From Varroa destructor (taxonomy: Eukaryota > Arthropoda > Arachnida > Mesostigmata > Varroidae), in the NCBI RefSeq assembly GCF_002443255.2, contig NW_019211455.1:46646863-46710862 (forward strand): DNA of 64,000 bases, written 5' to 3'. Within the stretch, counting starts at the first letter, position 1. Every line of letters begins with the position of its first letter. This document shows, piece after piece, positions 14,034 to 27,015 of this stretch. The notes beneath the pieces are model-generated. The model was not told the origin of the DNA. It saw only the letters and a program-made list of their open reading frames with translations, and did no database searches. Both the position numbers and the translations under genes were made by a program.

Positions 14034-14614
14034 TCCACTGCAGCGTCGCAAAGGCCGCATGGTCCGTTCTAGTTAACAGTAACACTTTGTGTCTTCCACG
14101 TTACCTATTTAATCTGAGTGTGAACATCTAGGATACGTGTATGTAGACCTGTACCGCAACGACTATTTGGCACACCATAGGTTATTTCAGACTTTGCCTT
14201 CTGCGTCTTTTAGCTTTCTACCAAGAGTATTTTTATCAATAACATCCGCAGTGAATATGCCATTTATATTGATTACATTGTCCATGGTAGTTAACGTCGT
14301 TTCTAGTGAATTCGAGGATTACTCTTCAAACAACGGTATATATTCCGCTCAGCTTGTTCACCGTTCGTATCCACGACCTTTTTTATAACTAGTGTCATTT
14401 CATCAAATTTATCATCACTTTGCAGGACAAAACAATCAAACTACGATACGTTCCTCTTCTGTATACGTGCGTAGCCATACTCAATTGTTTTACCTGTCGG
14501 CCTCCTCGCTTCTATACATACTTTTTCGCGTCCGATGTCCACCGATATAGACGCGTATCTATATATAGATTTATCTTCTACCTCCGTACTAATTAATGGA
14601 CGATCCATAAAAAC

Positions 14615-14630
14615 AGATAGATAGATAGAT
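14615..14630. repeat. (AGAT)4 microsatellite
   Basis: Four perfect tetranucleotide units. Confidence 0.9.
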
Positions 14631-17182
14631 CTTTCTACCCTTCGTGCTGTCGTTGCGGACGCGGGAAGGCTGTGGACCCACAGACCTAGAGGCTTTACGA
14701 CTCCCCTCTTTAAGTAGAAAAAAGGGCATTTTAGAACGTCCCAGAAGAGAGGCCAACAAAGAGTGGATACCCTGTTCTCGTCCATTGTTCCAAGGCTTCA
14801 ATAATTTAGCCTTTATTTCTCGTCCTATTAAGCCCTCCTTCATCAGCGTTGATAGAGGAACACAAGCGCACACAATATACCCCGGCAGCAGTACCAAGAA
14901 AGGATGCAAGCAGCAACAGCCTACGGCGATTCCTGCTCATCATCCCCAAATGTAGAATAATGGAACGAGATTAATTCCTTTGCAAGCAGTTTGCTTCGGA
15001 AATGTGGAGTAGACTGTTCTAAGAATAGATCTAGGATCCAGGAGCCGCGAATTGAACTCAGTGGTAGAATAGGATACTGATGTCTCGGGAGGACTCTGGA
15101 CAAACGACAACCAGAGGGCGTATCGCATTACGTTTCCGGTAGGGTGATAGGCGTGCAAGCAGACGATTCCGTCTTGAGCCTCCTAAGGCGTCAATGGAAT
15201 AGGAAAGATGGGAAGGCGCTTCTCTTGCCTATGGCCATCGTTCGAGTGCCTCTACGGTAGCATCGTCCGGTAGCATTGCTATTCCAGTTGTAGTAGTGAT
15301 TGTAACTGCTTTGTATTTGTTTTACAAATAAACGAGTCACGCTGTACCTCTCCTTTCGAGAGCAGACGCTTCCTGTGGCCGACCGCTTCTCTAAAGATGT
15401 ATATTCACCTTTGCGTCTCCTACAACCTAGGACAGAATAAAGGGTAGGCAAAACGAAAAGAACAGGTGGATATTTTACGAGTCAAAAGAAAATGACTCCC
15501 TCTCGATTCAGGAGACAACTGTAAAGAAGTGGAGGCCCTGTCCCAATGATTCAAGGCGTTGCAATTGCTGAATCCTTTGCTTGACCTTACGGTAGCTTTG
15601 TCATACGAATTTCTATAACAGCTCCTTATTTTATTCACACAACAGGTCTGGATGGACCAGCGATGACTTATCGATGCATCCGGAGCAAAGAGTGAAGAGC
15701 AATTGACTATGACCCGAAATGCCAAAAAGTAATCCTGATTGCTTCGGCGTCATACAGGATCGCCTGTACTTTGAATATAGAAGCTTTTGTAATAAGAGGA
15801 ACGGCTAGGAGAATAATACAAATAACATTCGGAAGCCCACACGTATACGGCAAAACAGTCCGTATATTTTTTTGTGGGAAGTTGACACGATCGTTGGTCT
15901 TGTCCAATTCTGGCTTTAGCGGGAGCTGCAATATTCATATCTGTATAGCGAAGTGGTTGCTTTGTTGTTGTTTCAATAAATCTGACTTTGTTTGCTACGT
16001 GGGCCGTCTCCAAAAGAAACTTGCCTCTCTAGCTTGCAAAAGCAGGGAAGTTCGTCGGCAATCTCATATTTTCTGATCCGCCTGGTCGGTCGTGGTGAGG
16101 ACACTGCCCTCCGTACAGGTGACCCAATTCCGGATCAGGCAGACAAAACGGCGGGCAACAGATTCTTTTGGAGGTTTCATTGAGAAGAAGCTAATTCGGT
16201 AAAGCAAAAGAAAGGGGAAGGGATAAACAAACATGGTCAAGTGATCCAAGAAGAACCCTATGATAGGGCCACAGTGACGATATGTACTAAGCGCTTAAGA
16301 ACCATAAGAATACCTTTCACCATAGTAAGATAGAACCGCAAAAAACTATACCGGATTTGATACATCAGTAATTTGGGTGAATATTACAACCAAACAAAGT
16401 GAATGCTCGTAGCTCCACAGAGCGAGTGTCTCTTTATAATTCTGAGAATCTAAACGTTATCGGAACTTCAGAAATGCAACTTCCTTAATATACAAAATAA
16501 AGAAGTTTTAAGTAGCGCTGGTAGAAGTTATACGGCTGTATGATATTTGTCGTATAATTGAGATACGAAATGTATGTTTGGATTAGTTTTTTTTAAATTT
16601 TACTTCATATATTATAATAAATATTTTCGTACACTAAATATTCTTTATAAAGCACAATTTTCCTGAGCGCTGACGCTTTTCATTTCAACCAATTTTATCC
16701 CCTTACTTTGACTGAAACGTTCATTATAATTTTCAGCCCTTGTATGTTGTTGATCGTACCGATATATAACTAGTTATGCTCATTATTATCTAAATGGCCA
16801 TCCTTTCAGTTGATTGATCAGAGTTAAGAACCAATATTTTCGCAAGTCACTCAGTTATCTCTTAATGTTATCTTTGCGAATCACCTACTAAACAGGCCTT
16901 ATCAGGAACGTCTTCGCTATTAAATGTTACATCATGATCACATATTATAGTCAATCAACAGAAAAAACATCAAATAGCGTTGGACTTAAGTGGGCAAATT
17001 TTAAAAATATGGCTTCAGAAATCATCAACAAGCCTAGTACACTATCGAGACAACTTTGTCCAGTGCCTGTTTATATATCCAGCTGCCTTTCGTTTTCGTA
17101 ACGAAAATTTAAAAATAAATAGTTATAGTGTATTATATATATTTATGTAGTACTCTGGTGTTTGTTCTTTGCCCATTCCGCA

Positions 17183-17323
17183 GGCCGATAAACAGAACCT
17201 TCCTTATACTGTAAAGTTGGTCGCACTCACTGTGTATTCCATCGCTACCTACCATTACTGGCTTGATATGGCTCAAATCAGTATACCTAAATACGTACTA
17301 TATAATATTTATAGTGCTATCAA
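17183..17323 (+). CDS. possible internal exon, unknown protein
   Basis: A very good acceptor (tttgttctttgcccattccgcag) is followed by 47 open codons beginning ADKQNLPYTVKLVALTVYS and ending YSAIK at aaa/gtaaaa, a plausible donor. The segment is moderately hydrophobic. No partner exon could be fitted in phase, so this rests on splice signals only. Confidence 0.22.
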
Positions 17324-17531
17324 AGTAAAAAAAGAAATAGATGGATTTTGGGTTCTCGTTATGGTCTGGTGGCCTAGGTTCGAACTTGGGCGTAAACACA
17401 CAGTTCGTTTCATGCTGGGACGAGTCAGCCGTCTAGAGTAATGCTGTCCACGAGTGGGTCATGAATCCTACGTCTCGCAAGCTCGCTTCTAGAGCTAAGT
17501 GTTCTCCAAAGTTCTAAAACGCACCAAACGA

Positions 17532-17717
17532 ATGGTGGATGATAACGTATATGTACTGTCGTACCAAATTAAGCTGCCCTCGTTTATTGGATATGACGAT
17601 GTTGTACGGCGTGTCACGAAACACCGTAGGAGTCAATCGATGGAAGATGAACAGCTGCTAAGAAACCTGTACGGCTTTATTGAGACTTCGACAGTCGTCC
17701 GAGATACGCCAATGTAA
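17532..17717 (+). CDS. possible 61-residue ORF or terminal exon, unknown
   Basis: The frame starts ATGG (MVDDNVYVLSYQIKLP) and contains FIGYDDVVRRVTKHRRSQSM and EDEQLLRNLYGFIE before TAA. Charged residues are well balanced, unlike the hydrophobic translations of the AT-rich surroundings. The frame stays open upstream to a stop at 17496-17498, so it may equally be a 3' exon. No acceptor with matching phase was found for the exon candidate at 17183. Confidence 0.28.
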   Translation: MVDDNVYVLSYQIKLPSFIGYDDVVRRVTKHRRSQSMEDEQLLRNLYGFIETSTVVRDTPM

Positions 17718-19813
17718 ACCAAATGTTCAGGAGCCATTAGGTCATACCATCAGGTAGCTTTTTAATATTTGAAAAAAAAAAAAACGTTTATTGTTCGATT
17801 TCGTTCTTGGTGTATGTCGACTATATAAACAAACATTAAAATCTATAACCAGATCTATAGATGATATTAGTACTGAAACATACTCAAGCGCGATTGAGGA
17901 TCTTCAAAATTTCACAATTTTCAACTTCCATAAAGATATCGATTTATGAAGAACTCCTAAGAAGAGACCGTTTTCAGTACAACTGTTTCCTTATCACGTG
18001 GAACTCATGTAACTATTGAAGTTAATACTATCAATTAAATATAACAGTATGAATTGTAGTAGTTCACTGTATTCGCATTCGTTTTGTCTTTGACAAGTTA
18101 ACATCATATACTGATACATGTACGCTCCGTATTGCAATACACAGTCGTATACGGACCATACGTTAGGCATAACCAGGGCCTCTCTCGAAATTCCACGTAA
18201 ATATAAGATGATTATCAAAATACAAGAACGAAAAAACTCTTCACAAACATTTTGTCTATATAGTACGCACGAAGTTTCAACCGTGCCCTCGACTGCTCCT
18301 GAGGAATATATCAAGATCCCACCGATATTTATAATTAGTGTCACGCATAGTGGACACCCCCGTCTGGGTTATCGGGACTAATGCCCGAAGCATGCGTGGG
18401 TGCGCATTTGAGTAAAACGAAATTTGCCCGATAAATTTCCGCAATGAACGAAGGCCTGGAGTATAAATTCGCGAAGAAAAGCTAACTAAGAAGAGTGACC
18501 TCTTCAAAACGAGATATCCGATACTACGGCGGCTTTCGACTCTCCCTCAGTGGTTACGATTGTTTAACGTAAGTATTTTCTGCACCGTTTTTGTGTTGGA
18601 CATTACACTTATATTCTAGTTACGTCTATATTAATTGATCGATACTCTTAAGCTATCGTAAACGTTCGTCGAAATCTTTTGATGGCTACATAACCTAACC
18701 ACGCGGCCTGCGCGGCGGTGTGAACGGGCCTCTTCAGCTGCTACTCATTTACAAAGGCGCGACCGATATGTTCTTTAAAACAACTGATTGCAAATACTAG
18801 GCAGAACCGACTTTGGCGAGAATGTATATGAACAGGTGTTCGTTGAAAGCGGTTACGGCCGCGTTTTTTTTTCAGGCATTTTGGTCTGAAAGCTCGCGCA
18901 CGGGCTCGTTATTTGAGAGTAACCCTTGGCTTTGTATAACGGCTTGTATCACCTGCAAGAATTTACGCCAAATGGTACAGTGAACGACTGTATTGCATTT
19001 CTAGGTGTAACATTTAACGACACCCTGTACACATTCTCGCTTCGACGCCGTCGGTGTTGATATTATATAGTTCTCCTATATTTTCTCTTTTCTGACAAAT
19101 TGAGTAACCACACGTAAAGATAGTAATCACCAGTTTGAAGAAAGGTAACGTCGACCCTACCCGACGTTGTAAATCGCACAAGACATCTACCGAATTTGTC
19201 GCCGAGCTTATAAGACTGGTTCAATCTAACCCGTCAACAGTCTCAATAAACACGACCCAGTATCACCTTGAAGCATTATTTTAAATTGTATCCTTATCCG
19301 GATACACATACTCTATGGAAATTATTTCATTGCTCAAGGTCACACGACGGCTCGTCTGAGGAAAATGAGATTCTATATATAAATGAATTGGATATTAATA
19401 TATTAACGAGTGCTTCCTTCTATAATGTATACCTAGTTCTACATACGAGAAAAATCCATAATCGTCTTCCACGGGCTAGCTAAATACAACTAATTACTCA
19501 GCCATTCAATACATTGTTCCAGTAAGCTTATTCGTATCGTAATATCGATACCACGTGGCTTATCGATATCTCCCAACCTCTACATCAAGATCATTTTACT
19601 TATGTGTGCAACATAGGCCGTGTCAACATAGGCCTTTCTACGAGAACATAAAGAGCAGAATAAAGTTCCAAGTTGCAGCGGCGATGTAAGCGCCGAAGGG
19701 AGCCGAATAGTGACAAGTTATATGGAAGCTTATTTAGGAGGCAGGCAACAGAACCGCCTTAGGGTCGAACGCGAAATGGCGGATCCGAAAGGAAAAAAAA
19801 AAAGGCCAAAATC

Positions 19814-19978
19814 ATGGCGGAGGCAAATGGGCAGTCGTGGCAGAAACATCTCTGGGGGTACGAGCATCCTTCGCCCCAGGGCTTGCCTGAGCAAAAATAC
19901 GCTACAATGCGTTTGAGGATAACAGCGTATAATACCAGCGGGAGAAAATTTATAGTAAGAAAGGCCAGCCCAAAGTAA
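19814..19978 (+). CDS. possible 54-residue protein, perhaps with homopolymer frameshift upstream
   Basis: ATG in context aatcATGG opens a frame beginning MAEANGQSWQKHLWGYEH and ending KFIVRKASPK with TAA; the composition is protein-like. A second ATG 54 bases upstream (19760, context cgaaATGG, MADPKG) is in a different frame only because of an 11-A run at 19793-19803. One A fewer would fuse the two into a 66-residue protein. No signal peptide, no recognised family. It could be complete, a frame-broken gene, or chance. Confidence 0.3.
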   Translation: MAEANGQSWQKHLWGYEHPSPQGLPEQKYATMRLRITAYNTSGRKFIVRKASPK

Positions 19979-20391
19979 TGCACCAGGTCAACTTTGCACG
20001 GAGTACTTGTAGCGACATCGTATCACTTAGAGAGAACAGAGGCTGAATTTCGATGGTCGTTGTTCTGGATTCAGCGCAACGCCTCGATAGGGCGCCAACA
20101 GCTGAACAATAAACTAGTAGTCTAGCGTGCACCAACAAAAAAAACCAATCGAAAACGGCGTACGGAACTTTTTGCGTCCGCCGTTGACGTGACATCGGTT
20201 ATATGTGTGCATTTGAACCTGTGAATGTTTGTAAAAATGTTTTATAATGATAATGCAGTTGTGGGGTTCGTGAACGTGCTGTTAATACCGCGTTCGTTCA
20301 CCGAAATATCAGCCGACTAGGCAACTTCATTCTTGTTACTCTGACCGCAATAAAATAACTAGTGATTGATTAGTAAGGCAAAGACGGAACG

Positions 20392-20823
20392 ATGGATTTT
20401 CGTCTACTTGAGAACAGGCAAGCACAATTTTTATACCATAAAAATGCTCAACACAAACGTGTAGACCATACTGTTTTCTTGCTATTTTCCCAACATCAAC
20501 CTTTTATTTATAAGCGGCTCGAGCTAAGCTATTTCTTTTGTGAACTAGATGATATCAGCGAACTGCGTAGTTTTTTTTCTTTCGAAAGCCAAAGGGGCAG
20601 TAGCATCGAAGCCGTTCTCGATACTACAGACTCGTTTGAAATGCGCGTTTTTCTATTAGCTCTTACGATATTGAAGGTTATAAACAGTCAACAGGCGCTG
20701 GCAGCAATGCGAAACTGCTATTATGGCCCTAATCGCTTCGCTCATCCTCAATCTATTAGCGTCATTAGGAACAGGCAATGTGATTTTCTGGTTACCCTAG
20801 CGATGATATGTCGATTATATTAA
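20392..20823 (+). CDS. long single ORF of unknown significance
   Basis: A true ATG (cgATGG) opens 143 codons, MDFRLLENRQAQFLYHKN to a TAA. An internal ATG at 20641 begins MRVFLLALTILKVINSQQA, which resembles a signal peptide. No strong donor follows and no family is recognised. A frame this long is near the limit of chance for the window. Confidence 0.2.
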   Translation: MDFRLLENRQAQFLYHKNAQHKRVDHTVFLLFSQHQPFIYKRLELSYFFCELDDISELRSFFSFESQRGSSIEAVLDTTDSFEMRVFLLALTILKVINSQQALAAMRNCYYGPNRFAHPQSISVIRNRQCDFLVTLAMICRLY

Positions 20824-21506
20824 ATCAGCAAAAATCTTTCTGTGTAACCAGACAAGTATGGCTTGTCTTGTCCTTTGTTACGACCAGGACGCCAAACCGT
20901 TCATTGTTTTCTATCTACCAATAGGACAAAGTCATCTGTAGGAGAGCGAGAGGGGTAGAACTAGTAGCGCGTCGTAGTTAGTGGTAAATCTCCACCAGGC
21001 TATACTAACTGGCTCTCATCGCGACTATTTTACTGAAACAGTGGCTTGTGTGAATACATAAATCTTCTGCTGTCCTTTTAAGCTGAACTAAATATGGACT
21101 CAAATTATTGAGACACGCCAATTTCTATTGTGGAATCCGTAAAGAAGGATCGATAATAAATGGATATATTCATAGGTGCTAGGGCCTCTGCTCCTTCATA
21201 TTCGAAACAAATCTATCCCTCACACTTCATAGAACAATAGAATTTTTAAGGTACTCTTTAAATCATCTCTGCAGTGGACGCACTAACGGAGTCTTGCCCT
21301 GAATCTGCTTCAGTCTTCAAATAATGATCAGTAAACTTAATTAATAGTTGAAAATTTTAATCCAATAGAAGATGAGCACGATTTTCTGTGCATATATTGA
21401 GATGTACTCAACAACAATTTAAAACAGACTGTTGTATTGTACTGTTTAGCTAAATATCCCTATGCAACAGACTCAGGTAAGAATATATATGGGAAGGAAT
21501 TCAAGC

Positions 21507-21528
21507 TTTTTTTTTTTTTTTTTTTTTT
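21507..21528. repeat. T22 homopolymer
   Basis: On the minus strand this is A22, about 50 bases past the stop of the predicted poly-leucine secreted protein. Confidence 0.95.
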
Positions 21529-21580
21529 ACTCGGCAACTAAAACAAATTGCCGTCGATTAAAAGCGGTTTCAAGTGTACG

Positions 21581-22351
21581 CTAGCGGTAGAAAAGGCTAC
21601 CTCCACCTATTCGTGGGAGATATCTCCCAATAGTAAGCTTCCAGGTACAGTGAAACCTAATAACGTTATTTCCAGGTGCCTCGAACGTTATTGATAGACT
21701 GCTCAGGTATCCCTGTGTCGAATCGAGATTCAGCTTTGTCATAACGTAATCAGGCACGGTGGTGTCAAGGACAATATCACGTTCGCGATAGCAGGCCCGC
21801 GCACAGTGGCCTTTTGGATTACGCCACTGAAAGATGGCGCCTGACATCATCAGATCGTAACCTGGGATGTAGTGTTGATAGTACGATACCCCTACAATCG
21901 CACCCGCCAGTTCGCTGTGAATCACAAGAGCAAATACACTGTACTCGAATGGTAAGTTTAGTACATGTTTTGCATCGTTCTGTTTGTAGCTTGGCAAACA
22001 TCTATGTGACAAGGGAAATCGGTGCTAAAACAAACTTTCCGACGCGACATGCCGCAAGACCTTCAGGTGTTCACCATGGAGATTTTACTAGACGTTGAGT
22101 TGAAAGTTATCCATTGCTTATCTAACTACATTACGTCTTGGTTAGATGACTGATTATATACCATATGACTGGAAAGCTTAAACGTTGTCCATGAATTTTA
22201 GGTTATTGTCCTTCAGTGGTGTAAACATCGTCCGCCCGTGACATCTAAATAGGCACAGATTGTTCCCACTTCCTGTACCATTTAATAGAACACAACTAAC
22301 ACTTACTTGGACTCGTAGTAGTAGTAGTAGTAGTAGTAGTAGCAGCAGCAT
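21581..22351 (-). CDS. predicted secreted protein with poly-leucine signal peptide
   Basis: Exon 1 is complement 22307-22351: ATG, eleven leucine codons (CTG then CTA), Arg-Val-Gln, then the perfect donor gtaagt. Exon 2 is complement 21581-21979: acceptor ctacaaacag, phase 0, 132 codons and TAG. The joined protein is 147 residues: an extreme hydrophobic signal peptide, then a mature part with three cysteines (GHCARACYRE and RFHCTWKL) and aromatic/beta-like sequence (VSYYQHYIPG). The intron is 327 bases. The leucine run is written by a (GTA)n(GCA)n microsatellite on the plus strand. A run of 22 A on this strand lies about 50 bases after the stop. No family recognised; both exons could be coincidental open frames. 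Confidence 0.4.
22315..22350. repeat. (GTA)9(GCA)3 microsatellite
   Basis: Perfect trinucleotide repeat; on the minus strand it supplies the leucine codons of the predicted signal peptide. Confidence 0.95.
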
Positions 22352-23378
22352 ACAGTCACACAAAAAAATGCTCGATGTTTTGCCATCATCCCTATAGCTT
22401 AATTAGTTCAAGCTTTCCGCTTGATGATTTCCGCTTAATACCCTTCTGCTTGCAGGCTGAGCTACCCCGAAAGTTTCAATTGTGTGTCACTTGACTACTT
22501 CTGCCATATAGCTCCATATGCGAAGCATCATCGTTCAATGCGTACGCTGATAGGCGTTCCATAAATCGAGCGCGTGACATGTTGAGGACTCATCATCAGG
22601 ACGTATTTTACGAGCCGTTCGTGACTGCTAAATGTTAGCGAGCTATTTCAATTCAAAGGCGACGGGAAAAGCATCTCCAAACATTTCGAATTAGTCTATG
22701 CTAAAAAGTTCTTAAAACGCATTTGGCAGGACCACAAAATGAGAACAAATAGCGCTCGCTGCAGACATTTCTTTCTTTCTTTCATTTACTTTCTTTTCCA
22801 TACAGTAGCCGATCAATATTCATTAATTGGTTAGTGGCCATTACGATTTCAGTATGTTTTTGAATGTAGATTTGTTAATAATAGATGATATGGACGTTCT
22901 CAAGGGGTGTTTTTTTCGACTGCTGTTTAACAAAGGATCCGCAACTGGCTGAACGTGCAATGTTACTATAGAAGCTAGATTTCAATGTAGATAAATTATG
23001 TTGATAAGCTATAATAAGTTCTATTGATTTGGGTTAACAAGATGCTATCAAATCGAGACAGTCAGCGCCACGGTAACGTTTCGTATTTTGCTAATATTAT
23101 CTTTGCAACGCTGAACGTATTAAAACGAAAGCGAAATAGCTCTCAGCTTTATGCGACTATGATTCTTTCAAATTGATCTCCACATATCTTAAAACAGCTG
23201 GATGCATGAAATTGCCCTAGTTTATTGTTCCAGCTTTGACCTGAAGCCTGAACATGATCTTTCGAAAAATTCGTTTGAAAAATAAATCATCTTACTAATC
23301 CTGCGTGGATGAATCGTACTTGTCCGTGCAACAATGACTCAAATCTCCCTTGCGCATTCGGCATTATATATACATATA

Positions 23379-23409
23379 TTATAATAATAATAATAACAAT
23401 AATAATATA
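23379..23409. repeat. (ATA)n microsatellite
   Basis: About ten ATA/AAT units with one interruption (AAC). Confidence 0.9.
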
Positions 23410-25941
23410 GCTCGGCATCATTGTTTTCTGGCCGTTTTTTCACTCTTGGATTCTTACTACCTGAACGCTCTTTCTTGTCGCCTTAAGCCGACCTACATAT
23501 CGAACTGGCACGGAACAATATCTCGAGCGTCATCGTTTCTCTTTCAACGTTCCAAAAAAATCTAAGTGTCTTGTCCTGTCGCGTTGGTGAACCTGGGTTC
23601 CGGGGAACAAGGCCCGGTTATCGTTAACTCGCCACCGATAGCCCATCGTAGGCACACTCCGAGTGTATCATAGCGATCCGCCTTTAGGAACTCCTCAAAA
23701 AATTTACCTGAATTCAGCTTTTACCCTAGTTGGTTGTAGCACAGAAATGTGCGGATGGGCTTTCTCTTTTATTGTTGGCGAAGGCCGCTAAACAGTTTTT
23801 GTGTAGCTTTTCTTCTCTCTTCCAGTTATTTAGCTCTGAGCACTGTCCAAAGGGCTTATTTGTGTGCTATAAAAACTCTGGAACAAGTCTGAGAGTGGCC
23901 TTTTGGCTCGAGCCTGTTAAAATACCGAAGGAGCTAGAAATCCGTCAAATTCCGAGGCGCGGATATTTCAGGTATGCTAGGACATATGCATGCATTCTTA
24001 GTTTTGCGGCTTGACATGATCAACCATTGTTAAGGACACTTAGAAAATGTCGACAGAAGGCGAGAAATCGCGGCAAAGGAATGTGGGATTCCCCAAAATC
24101 GTTCTCTAGTTTGTCCTTACGGCCAATCCGACGTGGCTTAGACGCTGGTTGGACATCGCTGTCAAACGCTCCGGAAGGCGTTTTTCGTATAATCATTTGT
24201 TTGACTGATTCCACTGCACTTGGCCTGTTTTGTCCTGTGGTGTCCGCTGGGGCAGTACACTTTTTATTGCGCGTTAGAGGCCAGGTGGTTAGATTCTCTA
24301 GAGGGGGTGCGACAGCTAGTATTCCAATGCGCACGGAGAAGATTCTTCTTTCTTTCTTTCGTCACTTCCCATCTCTGAGAATCCCTCAATTTGATGCCCA
24401 ATATTTGTATTGGCTGGCGCTATCTGGTTCAGGCTTTTTATCCATTATGTCATTATACATTTACCATAGGGGCAGACAAATGTGGATTCGAAAAGAGTCA
24501 GCGTAAAGAAAAGTTCAAGACGGAATACATATAGGCGACAAATGAAGAGAACTAAAGCGTAGATGTAGACTTACGATAAGACGTAGCCTAAGTATATAAC
24601 TAGGCAGAACTATATATTACATAACGCATTGGTTTTTAGATTTTTATTTTGTTTTAAGCGTCATCACTACATGCCGACTATCGTTGATATTATAGGGCTT
24701 ATAGCTTGACTACCTCGTCTGATACGTTAATTAGGAAATAAATAATTATGGTCACAGTAGTACAATTAGTAAGTTCCATAATTGTTCTGGATTGTTCCCT
24801 CACATATTACAAGAAGACTACAGGGCCTGCCTGCCCGAATCGTCGATTAATGGAGGGCCGTCCTTCAAGAGATTATTAATAGAAATAACTTCGGTGAATT
24901 ATAAACCCTGTTTTATGCCTTATCATATAGCTCAATACTCGTAGACAAGTGCTTACCTGTTTATGTGTTAAAAAAAAAATTCGGTTACAGGTAAACAGAC
25001 AGGTTGTTCATCTAAGAATCACTTTTGACCTGACACTCCCTACCGGGACCACTTTCGGCATGGAGTGACCCATTTATGATGTGTCTGGCGAATGAATTTC
25101 TAGTGTGCGCATTCATTGCAGCTGGATGACTCTATGCAAATACTATTTTTTATTTTGATTACTTTATGCTATCACTGCGTAAAGTTTATACTGAGACGAA
25201 CTTTGAAACAAAGTGTGAAACACGAATCAAAATTAGGCTTACAAAGCATCGTCTATGCTTTCCGCGTTGCTCAACAGGGGTCTTCACGTACACATAAAGA
25301 AACAAGAAAACTGCATTCGTCGATATCCGTTATTGTAGCAAGGGGCATCTTCATCGTTGTCGAATTGTTTTCCTGGAGGGCAACTCCAATGAGCTGCCTG
25401 GCCTGTCTTTCCCTTGAGACCTGCTTCTTCTTGTTCTGAATTGCTACTTCTCTATTTCAGCGGTAGCGGAACCACCTGCCGGGCCCCCCGAACATTAAGC
25501 ATTCAGGCAGTTCGGCGGCCGAAGAACACAGAGGCACATGTAGACAATAAAAGGGTTCGGTGTCGGCCTTAGGATCGAGTGAATGTTTTATTCTGTAGCA
25601 ATCGACGACGAGAAGGACTAGATAGCATCAACTTGAGTTCGAAGTACCCGGCGGAGAGCTTGCGTAGTGTGTTAGAAAAATAAAGGTGACGCTTTTGCTC
25701 CAGATAAAATTCGGCCATTCGACAACACTAGTTAAAAGCTTCTGTGTAGACGAGCGATCGTCGAGTAAACATTGTGACGCAAACAAATTAACGGGGTAAA
25801 AACTATAGTTTTGTCCCGTATCTTTTCTTCGGGTAGAAGGCAGGTAATCGAATAATCCCGCTGGGTCGAAGGGTTATATTCGGAGCGATGAGTGCGTCTG
25901 GGATACACTGCTATCGGCAAATGGGTTTTATCGAATCGTAT

Positions 25942-25948
25942 TATATAT

Positions 25949-25994
<46 letters not shown>
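25942..25994. repeat. (TA)n(CA)n(TA)n compound microsatellite
   Basis: Short TA run, five CA units, then a long TA run. Confidence 0.95.
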
Positions 25995-25998
<4 letters not shown>

Positions 25999-26998
25999 CC
26001 CCGTTACTCGGAGACTGACAGTGTATCAGTGAGTGACGGCGGCTTTTATACCCTTTATATCCTATATCGTGTTCCAAACTTTTTTATGACACCGACGTGA
26101 CCCAAAATAGGCCACTAGAGCTAACAATACGTTTGGATTACTCGTCACGCTAAGTCAACTTGTTATTCTTTCGGTCCAAATAATCGATTTTCTGCTTACC
26201 GTTACAGCCGTTATTTTGTGCCGCCGTCGTGTAGCCACGTTAGCCATAGTTAATCCACCTATTAAATTTTCTCATTTCCTGCCGTCTCAAGCATTTAGCG
26301 GTACCTTTCATGTTAGTTGATTAGAGGCCTACGACATCTATTACATACCGTGCCATAAGGCCCCGACGAACTTTTTTGAATATGGCGTCGCTTGAAATAC
26401 AGCAGGGAGTTAATTACCAAAATACTGCCACTGTTACGGTACGTACCAGGTTTTGGTCGCCTCTATAAGTGACGTCGCGTTTTACCCGTCATTGTGGATC
26501 GCATTCATGAGAAGCGTGAGCAGATGACGCTTTCACCACGAGTATCTTGGCCGGACGGCTATTTTGGATAATGAGGGAGCGCCTGTGATCTTTTTTGCCC
26601 CTGTAGCCAAGCCGAAAGGGGGACTGCTACCCCTTTTGTTATGTGAGAAAATATGATGTTCACAGGAGGACTCCTATGAGCAGTCTGGTGCAGATCTTGT
26701 CCGTGGTCGCTATGGTTGCTTTGATTCCACTACAGGAAACATAAGGACAGAACGAAGAAGCTGTTAACTATGGCGACTAGCCAGCGTAGCTATTACAAAT
26801 AGTTAACTACTGGGCGAGCTGGCGTCATTCCAGCAATACATACCCCCTTAGTTATATACGTATTAACCGGTATACTGGACGCGTAACAAGGCTTCACAAA
26901 CTTTATACTAGCTGGCCGCTGTAACGTCACTTTGATAGTGTGCCATATTATGAGGACGGTAAAAATGTTGATCGTAAACTCGCTTCCTAAACAGAGCC

Positions 26999-27015
26999 AG
27001 AGAGAGAGAGAGAGA
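26999..27015. repeat. (AG)8 microsatellite
   Basis: Perfect dinucleotide run. Confidence 0.9.

Larger units (their letters stand above)
10800..17182. other. no supported gene; multi-frame ORF cluster at 14.4-16.2 kb
   Basis: Between 14441 and 16249 many frames of 60-114 codons overlap on both strands, suggesting local scarcity of stop codons rather than one gene. At 14258 a short frame (MPFILITLSMVVNVVSS) resembles a signal peptide but lacks a strong donor. The rest is AT-rich with no recognisable content apart from the inverted-repeat unit near 14.0 kb. Confidence 0.5.

Noticed and set aside
14137..14388. ORF with signal-peptide-like MPFILITLSMVVNVVSS
   Set aside because: No strong splice donor and the open frame ends after 43 residues from that ATG; not distinguishable from chance.
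22385..22480. tRNA-like stretch with an A-box-like tagctcagcctg on the minus strand
   Set aside because: No B box at the right distance and no cloverleaf can be drawn.
24020..24506. 159-codon plus-strand ORF with an overlapping 104-codon minus-strand ORF
   Set aside because: Begins with a non-ATG start; no domain on either strand and length is compatible with chance across six frames.
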